Part shown: positions 28,214 through 36,724 of the stretch, in pieces
Position numbering within the stretch: the stretch's first letter is position 1
Layout of the letters: every line of letters starts with the position of its first letter
Source: Desulfonatronovibrio magnus
GTDB taxonomy: Bacteria > Desulfobacterota > Desulfovibrionia > Desulfovibrionales > Desulfonatronovibrionaceae
Direction: 5' to 3'
NCBI RefSeq assembly: GCF_000934755.1
Contig: NZ_KN882175.1
Span: 455,736-519,735 of the forward strand
Length of the DNA: 64,000 nucleotides
Notes under the pieces: model-generated
Told to the model about the DNA's origin: nothing
The model's input: the letters and a program-made list of their open reading frames with translations, nothing else
The model's database searches: none
Translations under genes and position numbers: made by a program

Positions 28214-28915
28214 ATGGAACTTAAAGATGCCATAAAAGCCGCATTACAAGAGTTGATTATCCCTGAAATTAAAACACTCAAGGCAGAATCACTGCAACTA
28301 AAAGTTTCCCTCGAACATACCAATAAAAGGCTCGATGATATTAATATCCATCAGGCCGATCAAAGCAGACGGATAGATGACACAAACAAATGCATCGAAT
28401 CGATGCGTACTGAATTCAGCCATAAATTTGACGGAATTAATAAAAGATTCGAGGACGTAAACAAAAGATTTGATGACGTAAACAAAAGGTTTGATGACGT
28501 AAACAAAAGATTCGATGACGTAAACAAAAGATTCGATGAGGTTTACAAGCGATTTGATGATCAACGTAGTGAATTCAGCCAAAAGCTTGATGACCTAAGA
28601 GCCGAACTCAGCCAAAAAATTGATGACTTAAGAGCCGAACTTAGCCAAAAAATTGATGAACAGAGAGCCGAATTTAGTTTAAAATTTGAAGAAGTTTATA
28701 AAAAATTCGAAGCTGTTAACAGTCGTTTCGACAATATGAACAACAGATTTGAAAAAATGACATCCGAATTCCACAACAGATTTGATGCGCTGAACAAACG
28801 CATTGATGACCTGCAGGCGGCAATGGTCCGTCGGGAGGAGCACAGTGACATTATTGAAAGAATACATCGTCTGGAGCTTGACATGTCCGAGATTTACCGA
28901 AAAGTGGCAGCCTGA
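28214..28915 (+). CDS. Repetitive coiled-coil protein
   Basis: This 233-residue hydrophilic protein is almost wholly coiled coil. From about residue 78 it has five exact heptads of the type KRFDDVN, encoded by near-identical 21-bp units, followed by three 11-residue (hendecad) units such as ELSQKIDDLRA encoded by 33-bp units. No membrane segment or enzyme motif is visible. It resembles DUF1640-like or long-coiled phage/chemotaxis accessory proteins only in composition. It sits between the third mrpD and mrpE on the same strand, so a link with the antiporter is possible but unproven. Confidence 0.75.
   Translation: MELKDAIKAALQELIIPEIKTLKAESLQLKVSLEHTNKRLDDINIHQADQSRRIDDTNKCIESMRTEFSHKFDGINKRFEDVNKRFDDVNKRFDDVNKRFDDVNKRFDEVYKRFDDQRSEFSQKLDDLRAELSQKIDDLRAELSQKIDEQRAEFSLKFEEVYKKFEAVNSRFDNMNNRFEKMTSEFHNRFDALNKRIDDLQAAMVRREEHSDIIERIHRLELDMSEIYRKVAA
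28445..28549 (+). repeat. Five 21-bp tandem repeats (coding)
   Basis: Five consecutive 21-base units start at 28445, 28466, 28487, 28508 and 28529; each encodes one heptad of the coiled coil. The middle three are nearly identical, which suggests recent slippage expansion or contraction. Confidence 0.85.
28571..28669 (+). repeat. Three 33-bp tandem repeats (coding)
   Basis: Three 33-base units (28571, 28604, 28637) each encode 11 residues of the type E-L-S-Q-K-I-D-D-L-R-A. The switch from 7-residue to 11-residue period occurs within one gene. Confidence 0.85.
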
Positions 28916-28992
28916 GATCTAACCTTTTCAAAAAAATAATGAAAATCAAAAATAATTTGTAATCATCTATTTTTATTACATTTTTTGATAGG

Positions 28993-29062
28993 TCAATATG
29001 TCTTTGGAACCAGACCAGGTATCTATCCAAATTTATGAACTTTATTTCTTGCAACCAGGAAC
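28993..29062 (+). repeat. 70-bp direct repeat, left copy (before mrpE)
   Basis: It matches 29654-29723 at 55 of 70 positions with no gap; both copies start with tcaatatgtctttg and end with tcaaccaggaac or gcaaccaggaac. It overlaps the apparent 5' end of the mrpE reading frame. Confidence 0.7.
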
Positions 29063-29615
29063 TTTCAAAATATTATACACCATGTCCATAAATGAAAAAA
29101 GCAATTCTGAAAATGAAGACTTTAGACTGTTTACCGGTCTTTCCAGGCATCCGGTTAAACTACTCCCTGGTCTAACAGTCAGAATTGTCATCTTTTCCAT
29201 TATATGGTGGGGGCTTTCTGCCGGGGTAATGGACCAGATCATTCTCATGCTTTTCCTGATCCTGGCTTCAGCCCTTATAAGCATCCTTCTAATTCCACCT
29301 CAGAAGGTAAACATAACCGGCATGATACTTTTTATCCCTTTTTTTATTCGTCTATCTGTGATGGGCGGAATTGATGTAGCCTTCAGGGCCTTCAGACCAT
29401 CCATGCCTCTGAAAACAGGATTTGTAAAATATCCATTAAGCCTCTCTCATCAAACAGCCAGGGTGCTGTTTGTCTGGGTGGTGAGCCTTTTGCCTGGTAC
29501 AGCTTCGGTCTGTCTCAAAGATAATGTCATGAACATTCATGTTCTGGACCGCAATATTAACCATACTTCAAACTTAGAGAAACTTGAGCATAAAATTGCA
29601 CTGATTTTTGGTTAA
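28998..29615 (+). CDS. mrpE: Mrp-type Na+/H+ antiporter subunit E
   Basis: This MrpE-family protein is 205 residues from ATG 28998 or 177 from ATG 29082. The family part begins near KLLPGLTVRIVIFSIIWWGLS and includes RPSMPLKTGFVKYPL and SLLPGTASVCLKDNVMNIHVLD, typical of MrpE. Two or three hydrophobic helices are visible. The first 22 codons from 28998 lie in a 70-bp repeat also found after the gene, which favours ATG 29082; however only 28998 has an agg-type ribosome site. It is separated from the other mrp genes by the coiled-coil gene. Confidence 0.85.
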   Translation: MSLEPDQVSIQIYELYFLQPGTFKILYTMSINEKSNSENEDFRLFTGLSRHPVKLLPGLTVRIVIFSIIWWGLSAGVMDQIILMLFLILASALISILLIPPQKVNITGMILFIPFFIRLSVMGGIDVAFRAFRPSMPLKTGFVKYPLSLSHQTARVLFVWVVSLLPGTASVCLKDNVMNIHVLDRNINHTSNLEKLEHKIALIFG

Positions 29616-29653
29616 AACAGGACAGTCATTTTTTTATCAGCTTTTCTAACAGC

Positions 29654-29723
29654 TCAATATGTCTTTGAGCCCATGCCAGTAGTCTATCGAAGTATATTGA
29701 CCTTATTTCTTTCAACCAGGAAC
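29654..29723 (+). repeat. 70-bp direct repeat, right copy (after mrpE)
   Basis: This is the partner of 28993-29062. It is non-coding here (an in-frame stop follows within a few codons). The pair brackets mrpE, as after a gene insertion or a local duplication. Confidence 0.7.
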
Positions 29724-29843
29724 AAATAACAAAGAACCACGAACCACGAACCTCTTTCTGCAATTAAATTAAACCCAACCCTTGACAATCGGCCAAAGAT
29801 CAATCAATAAGAAATATTTCGTGTTGGTTTTCATTTGTCTGTA

Positions 29844-29849
29844 TATAAT
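29844..29849 (+). promoter_or_regulatory. Candidate -10 box (TATAAT)
   Basis: A perfect TATAAT lies at 29844-29849. The -35 region is poor (gtgttg at 17-base spacing). A ttgaca at 29782 has no matching -10 at 17 bases. Transcription from here would begin near 29856, just before the structured stretch. Confidence 0.4.
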
Positions 29850-29855
29850 GAACCT

Positions 29856-30062
29856 CCACCTGAATTTCATAAACAGTTCATAACTAAAGACAAAACTTTA
29901 TTGTCTGAATGCCTGCACTGTGAAATTCAAAAGAGTGGGCACTGCTCATCCTGATAAATACCAGATCGGAACAAGCTCCGTTCTGGACAGGGAACAGCTG
30001 TCCGCTCCACTCCAAGCTATACTTAATTTACTGGGGTGGGCCTTTGGGTCCACTTTTTTTTT
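29856..30062 (+). ncRNA. Candidate structured RNA (about 205 nt) or terminated leader of the rimP-nusA-infB operon
   Basis: Several nested stems can be read directly: TGAATTTCA (29861-29869) with TGAAATTCA (29921-29929), enclosing AGACAA/TTGTCT (29888-29893 with 29901-29906); GAGTGG (29933-29938) with CCACTC (30007-30012), enclosing CCAGA/TCTGG plus CGGA/TCCG (29961-29986) and GACAG/CTGTC (29986-30002). An intrinsic terminator closes it. UCCACC near the 5' end could also pair with GGUGGG of the terminator stem, an alternative fold. No known RNA family consensus (6S, SRP, tmRNA, RNase P) is recognised. Confidence 0.45.
30036..30062 (+). terminator. Rho-independent terminator upstream of rimP
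   Basis: A 7-bp stem GTGGGCC / GGTCCAC (one G-U pair), loop TTTG, is followed by nine T residues. It ends about 140 bases before the rimP ATG, so it either ends a small RNA or attenuates the operon. Confidence 0.75.
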
Positions 30063-30204
30063 GACTCTAAGCATCTCACCCTGCCCTGAGGACTGTTGAG
30101 CACATTGAGACTCACCTTTGTAAAACCGTTTAGTACTTACATGGACTGCAGGCAGACAGTGAGTACGCCGGGTACTGAAAGTCACCTGTTTGTGGAGCTT
30201 TGTT

Positions 30205-30669
30205 ATGAGTAAAGAACAACAATTAAGCAAACTAACCGAGCTTGCTGAAATATATTGTCGGGCCCTGGGCGTTTATCTGTGGGGCATTGAGTACCATCCC
30301 GGTCCTGGTGGAAAAAAAGGCATACTGCGCATCTATATAGAAGCTGAAAATGGAGTGACCATTGATCACTGCGCAGAACTCAGCAGGCAGATAAGCGTTG
30401 CTCTTGACGTTGAGGATATAGTGCCCGGTGCTTATAATCTTGAGGTGTCTTCACCAGGTCTTAACAGGCAGTTTTTTCATATTGATCAATTGCCTGATTA
30501 CCTGGGACAAAAAGTTAAAGTTGTTCTCAAGACACCGAGGGACAACCGCAAAAAGTATTCCGGCACTTTATTGAGAGTGCAGGATCATGAAATAATAATT
30601 GAATCGGACTCCAATGCACAATGGACTTTTCCATGGGACGAAATCCATAAAATAAATCTTGCGGGTTAA
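30205..30669 (+). CDS. rimP: Ribosome maturation factor RimP
   Basis: This 154-residue protein is needed for 30S subunit maturation. It shows the RimP core: GIEYHPGPGGKKGILRIYIE, GVTIDHCAELSRQISVALDVED and YNLEVSSPGLNRQF. ATG 30205 is chosen, with ggag 9 bases upstream; a TTG at 30190 only adds five codons. It opens the conserved rimP-nusA-ylxR-infB operon. Confidence 0.95.
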   Translation: MSKEQQLSKLTELAEIYCRALGVYLWGIEYHPGPGGKKGILRIYIEAENGVTIDHCAELSRQISVALDVEDIVPGAYNLEVSSPGLNRQFFHIDQLPDYLGQKVKVVLKTPRDNRKKYSGTLLRVQDHEIIIESDSNAQWTFPWDEIHKINLAG

Positions 30670-30749
30670 GCGCATGAATGTCCTCAACTGTTTTTTCAAA
30701 AATTAAGTAATGCTCCCATACAATACCACCATTTTTACGGAGGAAGGCA

Positions 30750-32249
30750 ATGAGCCTTGATTTAAAGAAAGCCATAGATCAGATCAGCAAAGACAAGGGG
30801 ATTGACAGAGACATGCTCATTGACACCCTTGAAGAAGCTGTCCGCGTCTCTGTTAATAAAAAATATTCCAACATGCTGGATATTGAAGTTAATTTTAATG
30901 AAGATACCGGTGAAATCGATGTGCATCAGTACAAAATCGTTGTGGACGAAGTATATGACCCTGAAAATGAAATTAACCTGGAAGATGCCCTGGAGCATGA
31001 ACCCAACTCGCAGATTGATGACGAACTGGGCTTCAAGTTGGAAATAAAAGATCTGGGCCGAATAGCAGCCCAGTCCGCCAAGCAGGTTCTAATCCAGAAA
31101 ATGCGTGATGCAGAACAGGAAATCATTTATGAAGAATATAAAGACCGCATTGGTGAAATAACCAGCGGCATTATTCAGCGCCGGGACCGATCAGGCTGGA
31201 TTATCAATCTGGGAAGAACCGAGGCCGTGTTGCCGCGCTCAGAACAGATTCCCAAAGAGCGCTTCCACAGGGGAGACAGAGTTGAAGCCTTTATTATCGA
31301 TGTGCGCAAAGAAAGTCGAACTCCACAAATCGTTGTATCTCGGTCACATCCTGACTATATGTCCGCACTTTTCAAGCGTGAAGTTCCCGAGGTATCCGAC
31401 GGCACCATCAAAGTAATGAATGTGGCCAGAGATCCGGGCAAAAGAGCCAAAGTTGCGGTGCTGTCCAAAGATTCAGACGTTGATCCTGTAGGTGCATGCG
31501 TTGGTGTCAAGGGATCTCGTATTCAAAATATTGTTCAGGAACTCAGGGGCGAAAGAATTGATATAGTTGTCTGGAAACCGGATATTGCTGCTTATGCTGC
31601 CAATGCCCTTTCTCCGGCGAGAATCTCACGCATCACTGTGGATGATGATGACAAGACCCTGGAAGTGGTTGTTCCCGATGATCAATTGACTCCAGCCATT
31701 GGTAAAAAAGGCCAGAATGTTAAACTTGCCTCAACCCTTCTGGGCTGGAAAATAGATGTTTACACTGAAACAAGATACGGACAGATCAACGAACACCAGC
31801 AGATCATTGATCAGCTGGCCAGTGCAGCTGAAATATCAGCCAGTGAATTCGCTAAGCAGGGCTTTGAAAGTCTGGATCAGCTCCTGCAGGCTTCTGATGA
31901 AGAACTTATGGACAAACTCGGGCTGAACCAGGAAAATCTTCAAAATCTTAAAAGCGCCATCAACTTCCTGATTCCCAAGGAAGAGAAAACCGAGGAGCAT
32001 GATCATGAACAATCTGCTCAAGAGTCTGCAGATGATGCTGAAGTTAAAGATTTAGCACCAGAAGCTGATCCGGTCATTGAGGGAAAAGAGCCAGACCAGA
32101 TGCCGGATGACAGCAGCCTGCCTGATTCAGATGATGACCAGACCATGGAGCAGGGTGAGCATGATCAGGAAAAGCTGAGCGATGAAACAGCACACAACAC
32201 TGATCCACTCCAGGTGGAATCAGAGCCCGATAATCAGGAAAATAAGTAA
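30750..32249 (+). CDS. nusA: Transcription termination/antitermination factor NusA
   Basis: This 499-residue protein has the N-terminal RNA-polymerase-binding domain, S1 (about 135-200, GIIQRRDRSGWIINLGRTEAVLP) and two KH domains (VGACVGVKGSRIQNIVQELRGERIDIV; PAIGKKGQNVKLAS). A helix-hairpin-like segment near 370-405 is followed by an acidic tail of about 85 residues rich in E, D and S, longer than in many NusA proteins. The ATG has ggagg upstream. The stop codon overlaps the ylxR start by 1 base. Confidence 0.96.
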   Translation: MSLDLKKAIDQISKDKGIDRDMLIDTLEEAVRVSVNKKYSNMLDIEVNFNEDTGEIDVHQYKIVVDEVYDPENEINLEDALEHEPNSQIDDELGFKLEIKDLGRIAAQSAKQVLIQKMRDAEQEIIYEEYKDRIGEITSGIIQRRDRSGWIINLGRTEAVLPRSEQIPKERFHRGDRVEAFIIDVRKESRTPQIVVSRSHPDYMSALFKREVPEVSDGTIKVMNVARDPGKRAKVAVLSKDSDVDPVGACVGVKGSRIQNIVQELRGERIDIVVWKPDIAAYAANALSPARISRITVDDDDKTLEVVVPDDQLTPAIGKKGQNVKLASTLLGWKIDVYTETRYGQINEHQQIIDQLASAAEISASEFAKQGFESLDQLLQASDEELMDKLGLNQENLQNLKSAINFLIPKEEKTEEHDHEQSAQESADDAEVKDLAPEADPVIEGKEPDQMPDDSSLPDSDDDQTMEQGEHDQEKLSDETAHNTDPLQVESEPDNQENK

Positions 32250-32482
32250 TGACCAAGCATGTGCCGGAAAGAACCTGTGTAATCTGCAGATCAAAAAAAC
32301 CCAGGCACTTGCTTCTAAGATACACATGCCCCGAAGATGGCCAGGACCAACTCATGCCGGACCCGGACAAAATCGCTCAGGGGCGGGGTTTTTATACATG
32401 CGCTGACACGGAATGCGCTGAAAAAATTATTAAATTCAGGGGATGGATTCATAAGTGCAAGGGGGTAGAAAAGAATGTCTGA
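32249..32482 (+). CDS. ylxR: YlxR-family (DUF448) RNA-binding protein
   Basis: This 77-residue protein has the family motif [18 protein letters not shown] near the N-terminus and GRGFYTC in the middle. YlxR proteins sit between nusA and infB in many bacteria and bind RNA; a role in regulating RNase P activity or rRNA processing has been proposed for homologues. It overlaps nusA by 1 base and infB by 8. Confidence 0.92.
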   Translation: MTKHVPERTCVICRSKKPRHLLLRYTCPEDGQDQLMPDPDKIAQGRGFYTCADTECAEKIIKFRGWIHKCKGVEKNV

Positions 32483-35162
32483 GAAAATAAGGGTAAGGGA
32501 ATTGTCCCAGGAAATGGGCATTTCCAATAAGGAATTAATCCATCTGCTGAGGGATTTGGGCATAACAGTTAAAAGTCATATGAGCAGTCTTGATGAAGAT
32601 CAGGCCCGGCAGGTTCGTGAGTACTATTCAAGTCAGCCTGTGGAAAAAGTTACTCAGAAGGTCACCAAGTCCGGGGTCATTTTACGACGCAGAAAGCGGG
32701 TAGCGCCCGAACCGGAGTCTGAAGAAGAACCTGATGTAAAACCTGAAGAAAAACCTGAAGAAACAGAGCAGGATAAGGCACTCGTATCTCAGGAGACGGC
32801 TGAACCCTCTGTTGTCCAAAAGGCAGATACCGAGGCAACCCTGCCCGATGATACTCCTGCTGAACAGGAGCCGATTGATGTACAGGCTGAACCACCTGTC
32901 AAGGAAGACCCTTTGCAGCCTTCAGAAACAGCCCCTGAAGCCATTGCTGAAGAAGATCTGAAAAAACAGCCCCCCAAAACCATTCCAGAAGATAAGCCTG
33001 AAAAACCGGTCAAGGAAAAAAAGCCTGCCCGTAAAAAGAAAGCCCCTGCAGAAGCACAAGTAAGAATCATCTCCAAACCTGATCCTGTCCCTGAAAAGCC
33101 TGCAGCTCCTGTTGATCAGGTTAAACCAGCAGCACCTGCAGTCACCGCAGCCCCCAAGCCTGCAGACTCGGAAGAGGATGATGGCAAGAAAAAACGCAAA
33201 AAGAAAAAGGGGCGCAAGGATAAACGAGTGGTGGACTTCAAGGAATACTATAAAGATAGCGAAGAAACCAAGAAAGCCTCCATCAGCTTTAAAAAACAGA
33301 AGTCAACCAAGGTTGCTGATAAAACCGGTGGAAAATTAAAGCTCTTAAAGGATAAGAAAAACAAGCTTGATGAGAAGGCCAAGGCCCAGACTCAGCCCAT
33401 AAAGACATCCAAGAAAAAGATTAAAATTGATGAAGCCATCCGCCTTGCGGATATGGCCAGACAAATGGGCGTTAAGGCTCAGGATATCATCAAGACGTTG
33501 CTTGGACTTGGCATAATGGCCACCATCAACCAGTCCATTGATTTTGATACAGCAGCTATTGTAGCGGCTGAGTATGGTTATGAAGTTGAGAAGACCGGAT
33601 TTTCAGAAGATGAATTCATGATACCCAAAGAGCAGGATGCACCTGAAGATCTTAAGCACAGATCTCCTGTGGTCACCATCATGGGACACGTTGACCACGG
33701 CAAAACTTCTCTGCTTGATGCCATACGCGAGTCCAAAATTACTTCAGGCGAGGCAGGCGGCATCACCCAGCACATAGGAGCCTATTATGTTGAGACTCCG
33801 CGTGGTGACATGGTATTTCTGGATACTCCCGGCCACGAAGCATTTACTGCCATGCGTGCCAGAGGAGCACAGGTTACGGATATTGTAATCCTGGTAGTTG
33901 CTGCTGATGATGGTGTTATGGATCAGACCAGGGAAGCAGTAAGCCATTCCAAGGCGGCAGGAGTTCCCATAGTTGTTGCTGTCAACAAGATGGACAAGGA
34001 AGGAGCAAACCCTGACAGAGTTATGCGCGAGCTGGCTGAACTGGATCTGGTGCCTGAAGACTGGGGTGGAGATACCATCTATACCCAGGTTTCCGCCAAA
34101 CAGCAGACCGGGCTGGACAATCTTCTGGAGATGGTTCTCCTTCAGTCTGAGGTGCTGGAACTCAAGGCCAATCCGGATAAAAGTGCTGTGGGTCACATTG
34201 TTGAAGCAAGGTTAGACAAGGGACGTGGAGCCATTGGAACCCTGCTGGTTCAGGACGGTACCCTGAAACAGGGCGATGCATTTGTCTGTGGCCTTTACCA
34301 TGGCAAGGTCCGGGCTATGTTCAATGACAAAGGTCGCAAAATTGACATTGCCGGTCCATCCACCCCTGTAGAAGTACAGGGGTTTGAAGGCGTGCCCGAG
34401 GCTGGAGATGAGTTTGTTGTAGTAGCCGACGAAAAGGTAGCACGCAAAATTGCTGAAACAAGACAGACCAAACAAAGGGAAAAGGACCTGGCCAAGGAAT
34501 CCAAAATCACTCTGGAAAGTTTTCTTGCTGCCAAGGCTGACGGGGAAGTGCTGAATCTTAACCTTGTTCTCAAGGCCGATGTTCAGGGTTCTCTCGAAGC
34601 CATTTCCGAAGCCCTTCACAAGCAGTCCACTGATACTGTCAAGATTAACATTATCCATGCCGGAGCAGGTGGCATATCAGAATCCGATATTCTCCTTGCT
34701 TCAGCGTCCAATGCCATCATAATCGGATTTAATGTCCGGCCAACTGCCAGAGTCAAGGATGTAGCCGAGCGTGAAAGCGTTGAAATCAGGTTCTATGACA
34801 TCATCTACAACCTGGTAAATGATATCAAGGATGCCATGACCGGTATGCTGGCCCCCATTATCAAGGAGCAATACCTTGGGCAGGCAGAAGTTATCCAGAC
34901 ATTCAGCGTACCCAAAGTGGGCACTGTGGCAGGCTGCATGGTCTCTGACGGAAAACTTACCCGTAATGCCAAGGTCAGGCTCTTGCGTGACGGTGTTGTC
35001 ATCTTCACCGGCAAGCTTGATTCCCTCAAAAGGTTCAAGGATGATGTCAAGGAAGTAACCAAGGGTTACGAATGCGGGGCAGGTCTGGAAAAATACAATG
35101 ATATCAAAATCGGTGATATCATAGAAGCTTTTGAAGAAGTTGAAGAAAAGGCTACGTTGTAA
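32475..35162 (+). CDS. infB: Translation initiation factor IF-2
   Basis: This 895-residue protein delivers fMet-tRNA to the 30S subunit. It has an N-terminal IF2_N unit ([24 protein letters not shown]), a long charged low-complexity linker (about 75-310; Glu/Pro/Lys-rich), a second IF2_N-type unit ([22 protein letters not shown]), the G domain ([22 protein letters not shown]) and C-terminal domains ending [20 protein letters not shown]. It starts 8 bases before the end of ylxR. Length fits a delta-proteobacterial IF-2. Confidence 0.96.
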   Translation: MSEKIRVRELSQEMGISNKELIHLLRDLGITVKSHMSSLDEDQARQVREYYSSQPVEKVTQKVTKSGVILRRRKRVAPEPESEEEPDVKPEEKPEETEQDKALVSQETAEPSVVQKADTEATLPDDTPAEQEPIDVQAEPPVKEDPLQPSETAPEAIAEEDLKKQPPKTIPEDKPEKPVKEKKPARKKKAPAEAQVRIISKPDPVPEKPAAPVDQVKPAAPAVTAAPKPADSEEDDGKKKRKKKKGRKDKRVVDFKEYYKDSEETKKASISFKKQKSTKVADKTGGKLKLLKDKKNKLDEKAKAQTQPIKTSKKKIKIDEAIRLADMARQMGVKAQDIIKTLLGLGIMATINQSIDFDTAAIVAAEYGYEVEKTGFSEDEFMIPKEQDAPEDLKHRSPVVTIMGHVDHGKTSLLDAIRESKITSGEAGGITQHIGAYYVETPRGDMVFLDTPGHEAFTAMRARGAQVTDIVILVVAADDGVMDQTREAVSHSKAAGVPIVVAVNKMDKEGANPDRVMRELAELDLVPEDWGGDTIYTQVSAKQQTGLDNLLEMVLLQSEVLELKANPDKSAVGHIVEARLDKGRGAIGTLLVQDGTLKQGDAFVCGLYHGKVRAMFNDKGRKIDIAGPSTPVEVQGFEGVPEAGDEFVVVADEKVARKIAETRQTKQREKDLAKESKITLESFLAAKADGEVLNLNLVLKADVQGSLEAISEALHKQSTDTVKINIIHAGAGGISESDILLASASNAIIIGFNVRPTARVKDVAERESVEIRFYDIIYNLVNDIKDAMTGMLAPIIKEQYLGQAEVIQTFSVPKVGTVAGCMVSDGKLTRNAKVRLLRDGVVIFTGKLDSLKRFKDDVKEVTKGYECGAGLEKYNDIKIGDIIEAFEEVEEKATL

Positions 35163-35165
35163 AGT

Positions 35166-35453
35166 ATGATAGTTGGAACCCTGCAGATTAATTTTCGCCT
35201 GTATGGAGTCACATCTCTCAAGGCCAAAAGAAAGATCAGCAACAGCCTCAAACAAAAACTGAAGAATAAATTCAACCTGGCAGTTGCTGAAACAGGATTT
35301 ATTGATAATCTTGACTATCTTGAAGTGGCCATGGTCACTCTGGCCAATGAGAAGGTAAGGGTTGAAGAAATACTTAACAAGGCCCTGGCCATGGTGGAAG
35401 CCATTACTGCCGATGAAATTATTGAAGTTAAAATAGACGTGTTTGGAGCCTGA
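35166..35453 (+). CDS. DUF503 (YlxP-like) protein
   Basis: This 95-residue protein has the DUF503 pattern LYGVTSLKAKRKISNSLKQKLKNKFN followed by AETGFIDNLDYLEVAMVTLAN. Such genes commonly lie between infB and rbfA. The function is not established. It begins 3 bases after the infB stop. Confidence 0.9.
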   Translation: MIVGTLQINFRLYGVTSLKAKRKISNSLKQKLKNKFNLAVAETGFIDNLDYLEVAMVTLANEKVRVEEILNKALAMVEAITADEIIEVKIDVFGA

Positions 35454-35454
35454 A

Positions 35455-35781
35455 ATGCGAAGATCAACAACAAGAAGGTCATCCCGAATGGCCGATGAAA
35501 TTATGCGCGAACTGGGCCGGATTATTGTCCAGGAAGTTCAGGACCCCAGACTGGAGCTTCTGACCATAACAGGAGTCCGCATGAATAAAGACTTCAGTAT
35601 TGCTGAAGTTCTGTATACCCATTACAATGGACAATCCAGCGAACTTGAAGACAGCCTGCAAAAAGCCAGGGGGTTCATGCGCACAACTCTGGGAAAAAAT
35701 CTCAGACTGCGCTACGTGCCAGACCTTCGTTTTACATGGGACTCATTTGTTGAGGAAATGGTATATGATGGAAAGTCTTGA
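35455..35781 (+). CDS. rbfA: Ribosome-binding factor A
   Basis: This 108-residue protein acts in 16S rRNA 5'-end maturation. Features are the N-terminal basic RRSSRMADEIMRELGRIIVQEVQDPRL, VRMNKDFSIAEVLYT and the end LRLRYVPDLRFTWDSFVEE. ATG 35455 (ggag 7 bases upstream) is preferred to a TTG four codons earlier. It overlaps nrnA. Confidence 0.94.
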   Translation: MRRSTTRRSSRMADEIMRELGRIIVQEVQDPRLELLTITGVRMNKDFSIAEVLYTHYNGQSSELEDSLQKARGFMRTTLGKNLRLRYVPDLRFTWDSFVEEMVYDGKS

Positions 35782-36724
35782 TAAAATTATCCAGGTTCTG
35801 AAGCAAAGCAACAATTTTCTCATTACATCCCATGTCAACCCGGATGGTGACGCCATAGGCTCCATGTCTGCCATGGCATTTATTCTGCAGACCCTGGGCA
35901 AAAAATTTTGTGTGTACAATGAAAGTCCCATACCCGACAAGTTCAACTGGGTTAAGTGGCCGGCTTCAGTTTCCCATGAATATGAGCCTGGCAAGCACGA
36001 GTGGATGATTGTCCTGGACTGCGGGGATCTGGACCGGGCCGGAGAAAAATTAGCAGGCAACGCTTCAGGCAGAATAATCAACATCGATCATCACCTTGGC
36101 AACCCTGAGTTTGGTGATATAAACTGGATCAAAACCGATGCTTCATCCGTTGGGGAGATGGTAGCCACCATCGCTGAAAAACTTGACATTGAACTTTCCG
36201 GCCCTCTGGCTCAGGGCATATATCTTGCCCTGGTTTCTGATACAGGCTTTTTCAGCTATGGCAATACCAGTGTTCACTCATTGGAGCTGACAGCCAGGCT
36301 TATTAACAACGGCCTTGTTCCCGGACGCATCAATCCGGTTATCCTCAACCAGTGGACTGTAGGCAGACTGCACCTGCATGGACTGGCCATGCAACAGTCA
36401 TCATTTCATCTTGATAACCGCATCGGATTAGTCAGTGTTACTAAGGAAATGCTGGACAAAACAGGAACAACCCCTGATGATTGCGAGGGCTTGGTCAGCG
36501 CTGTAAGGAATGTCAAATCCGTTGATGTGGCCATATCGGTACGTGAAGACGAACCAGGGAAAATCAAGTTCAGCCTGCGCTCTTCAGGTGATATAAATGT
36601 ACAGTCCATGGCCCGGGAACTGGGTGGCGGAGGCCACAAGAATGCCTCGGGCGGGATAATTTACGGTTCCATGGATCATGCCACCAGTCAACTTTTAGAT
36701 GTTGCCATGAAACAGCTCTCATGA
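35765..36724 (+). CDS. nrnA: DHH-family phosphoesterase, NrnA-like
   Basis: From ATG 35765 this is a 319-residue DHH/DHHA1 protein; the frame runs further back through rbfA but a gagg site fits this ATG. Metal motifs are HVNPDGDAIGS, DCGD, the DHH triad in NIDHHLGN and the DHHA1 motif GGGGHKNASGG. NrnA enzymes degrade nano-RNA and dephosphorylate pAp. It overlaps truB by 4 bases, consistent with coupling in the translation/RNA operon. Confidence 0.93.
   Translation: MMESLDKIIQVLKQSNNFLITSHVNPDGDAIGSMSAMAFILQTLGKKFCVYNESPIPDKFNWVKWPASVSHEYEPGKHEWMIVLDCGDLDRAGEKLAGNASGRIINIDHHLGNPEFGDINWIKTDASSVGEMVATIAEKLDIELSGPLAQGIYLALVSDTGFFSYGNTSVHSLELTARLINNGLVPGRINPVILNQWTVGRLHLHGLAMQQSSFHLDNRIGLVSVTKEMLDKTGTTPDDCEGLVSAVRNVKSVDVAISVREDEPGKIKFSLRSSGDINVQSMARELGGGGHKNASGGIIYGSMDHATSQLLDVAMKQLS

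Larger units (their letters stand above)
29616..30204. other. Long leader region before rimP
   Basis: No gene. The 589 bases hold the right copy of the 70-bp repeat, a TATAAT box at 29844-29849, a heavily structured stretch of about 205 bases (29856-30062) ending in an intrinsic terminator, and then about 140 bases up to the rimP start. Confidence 0.6.

Noticed and set aside
29856-30062. 6S RNA, SRP RNA, tmRNA or RNase P RNA
   Set aside because: Length would fit 6S, but none of the conserved sequence blocks of these RNAs can be seen. Left as an unassigned candidate.
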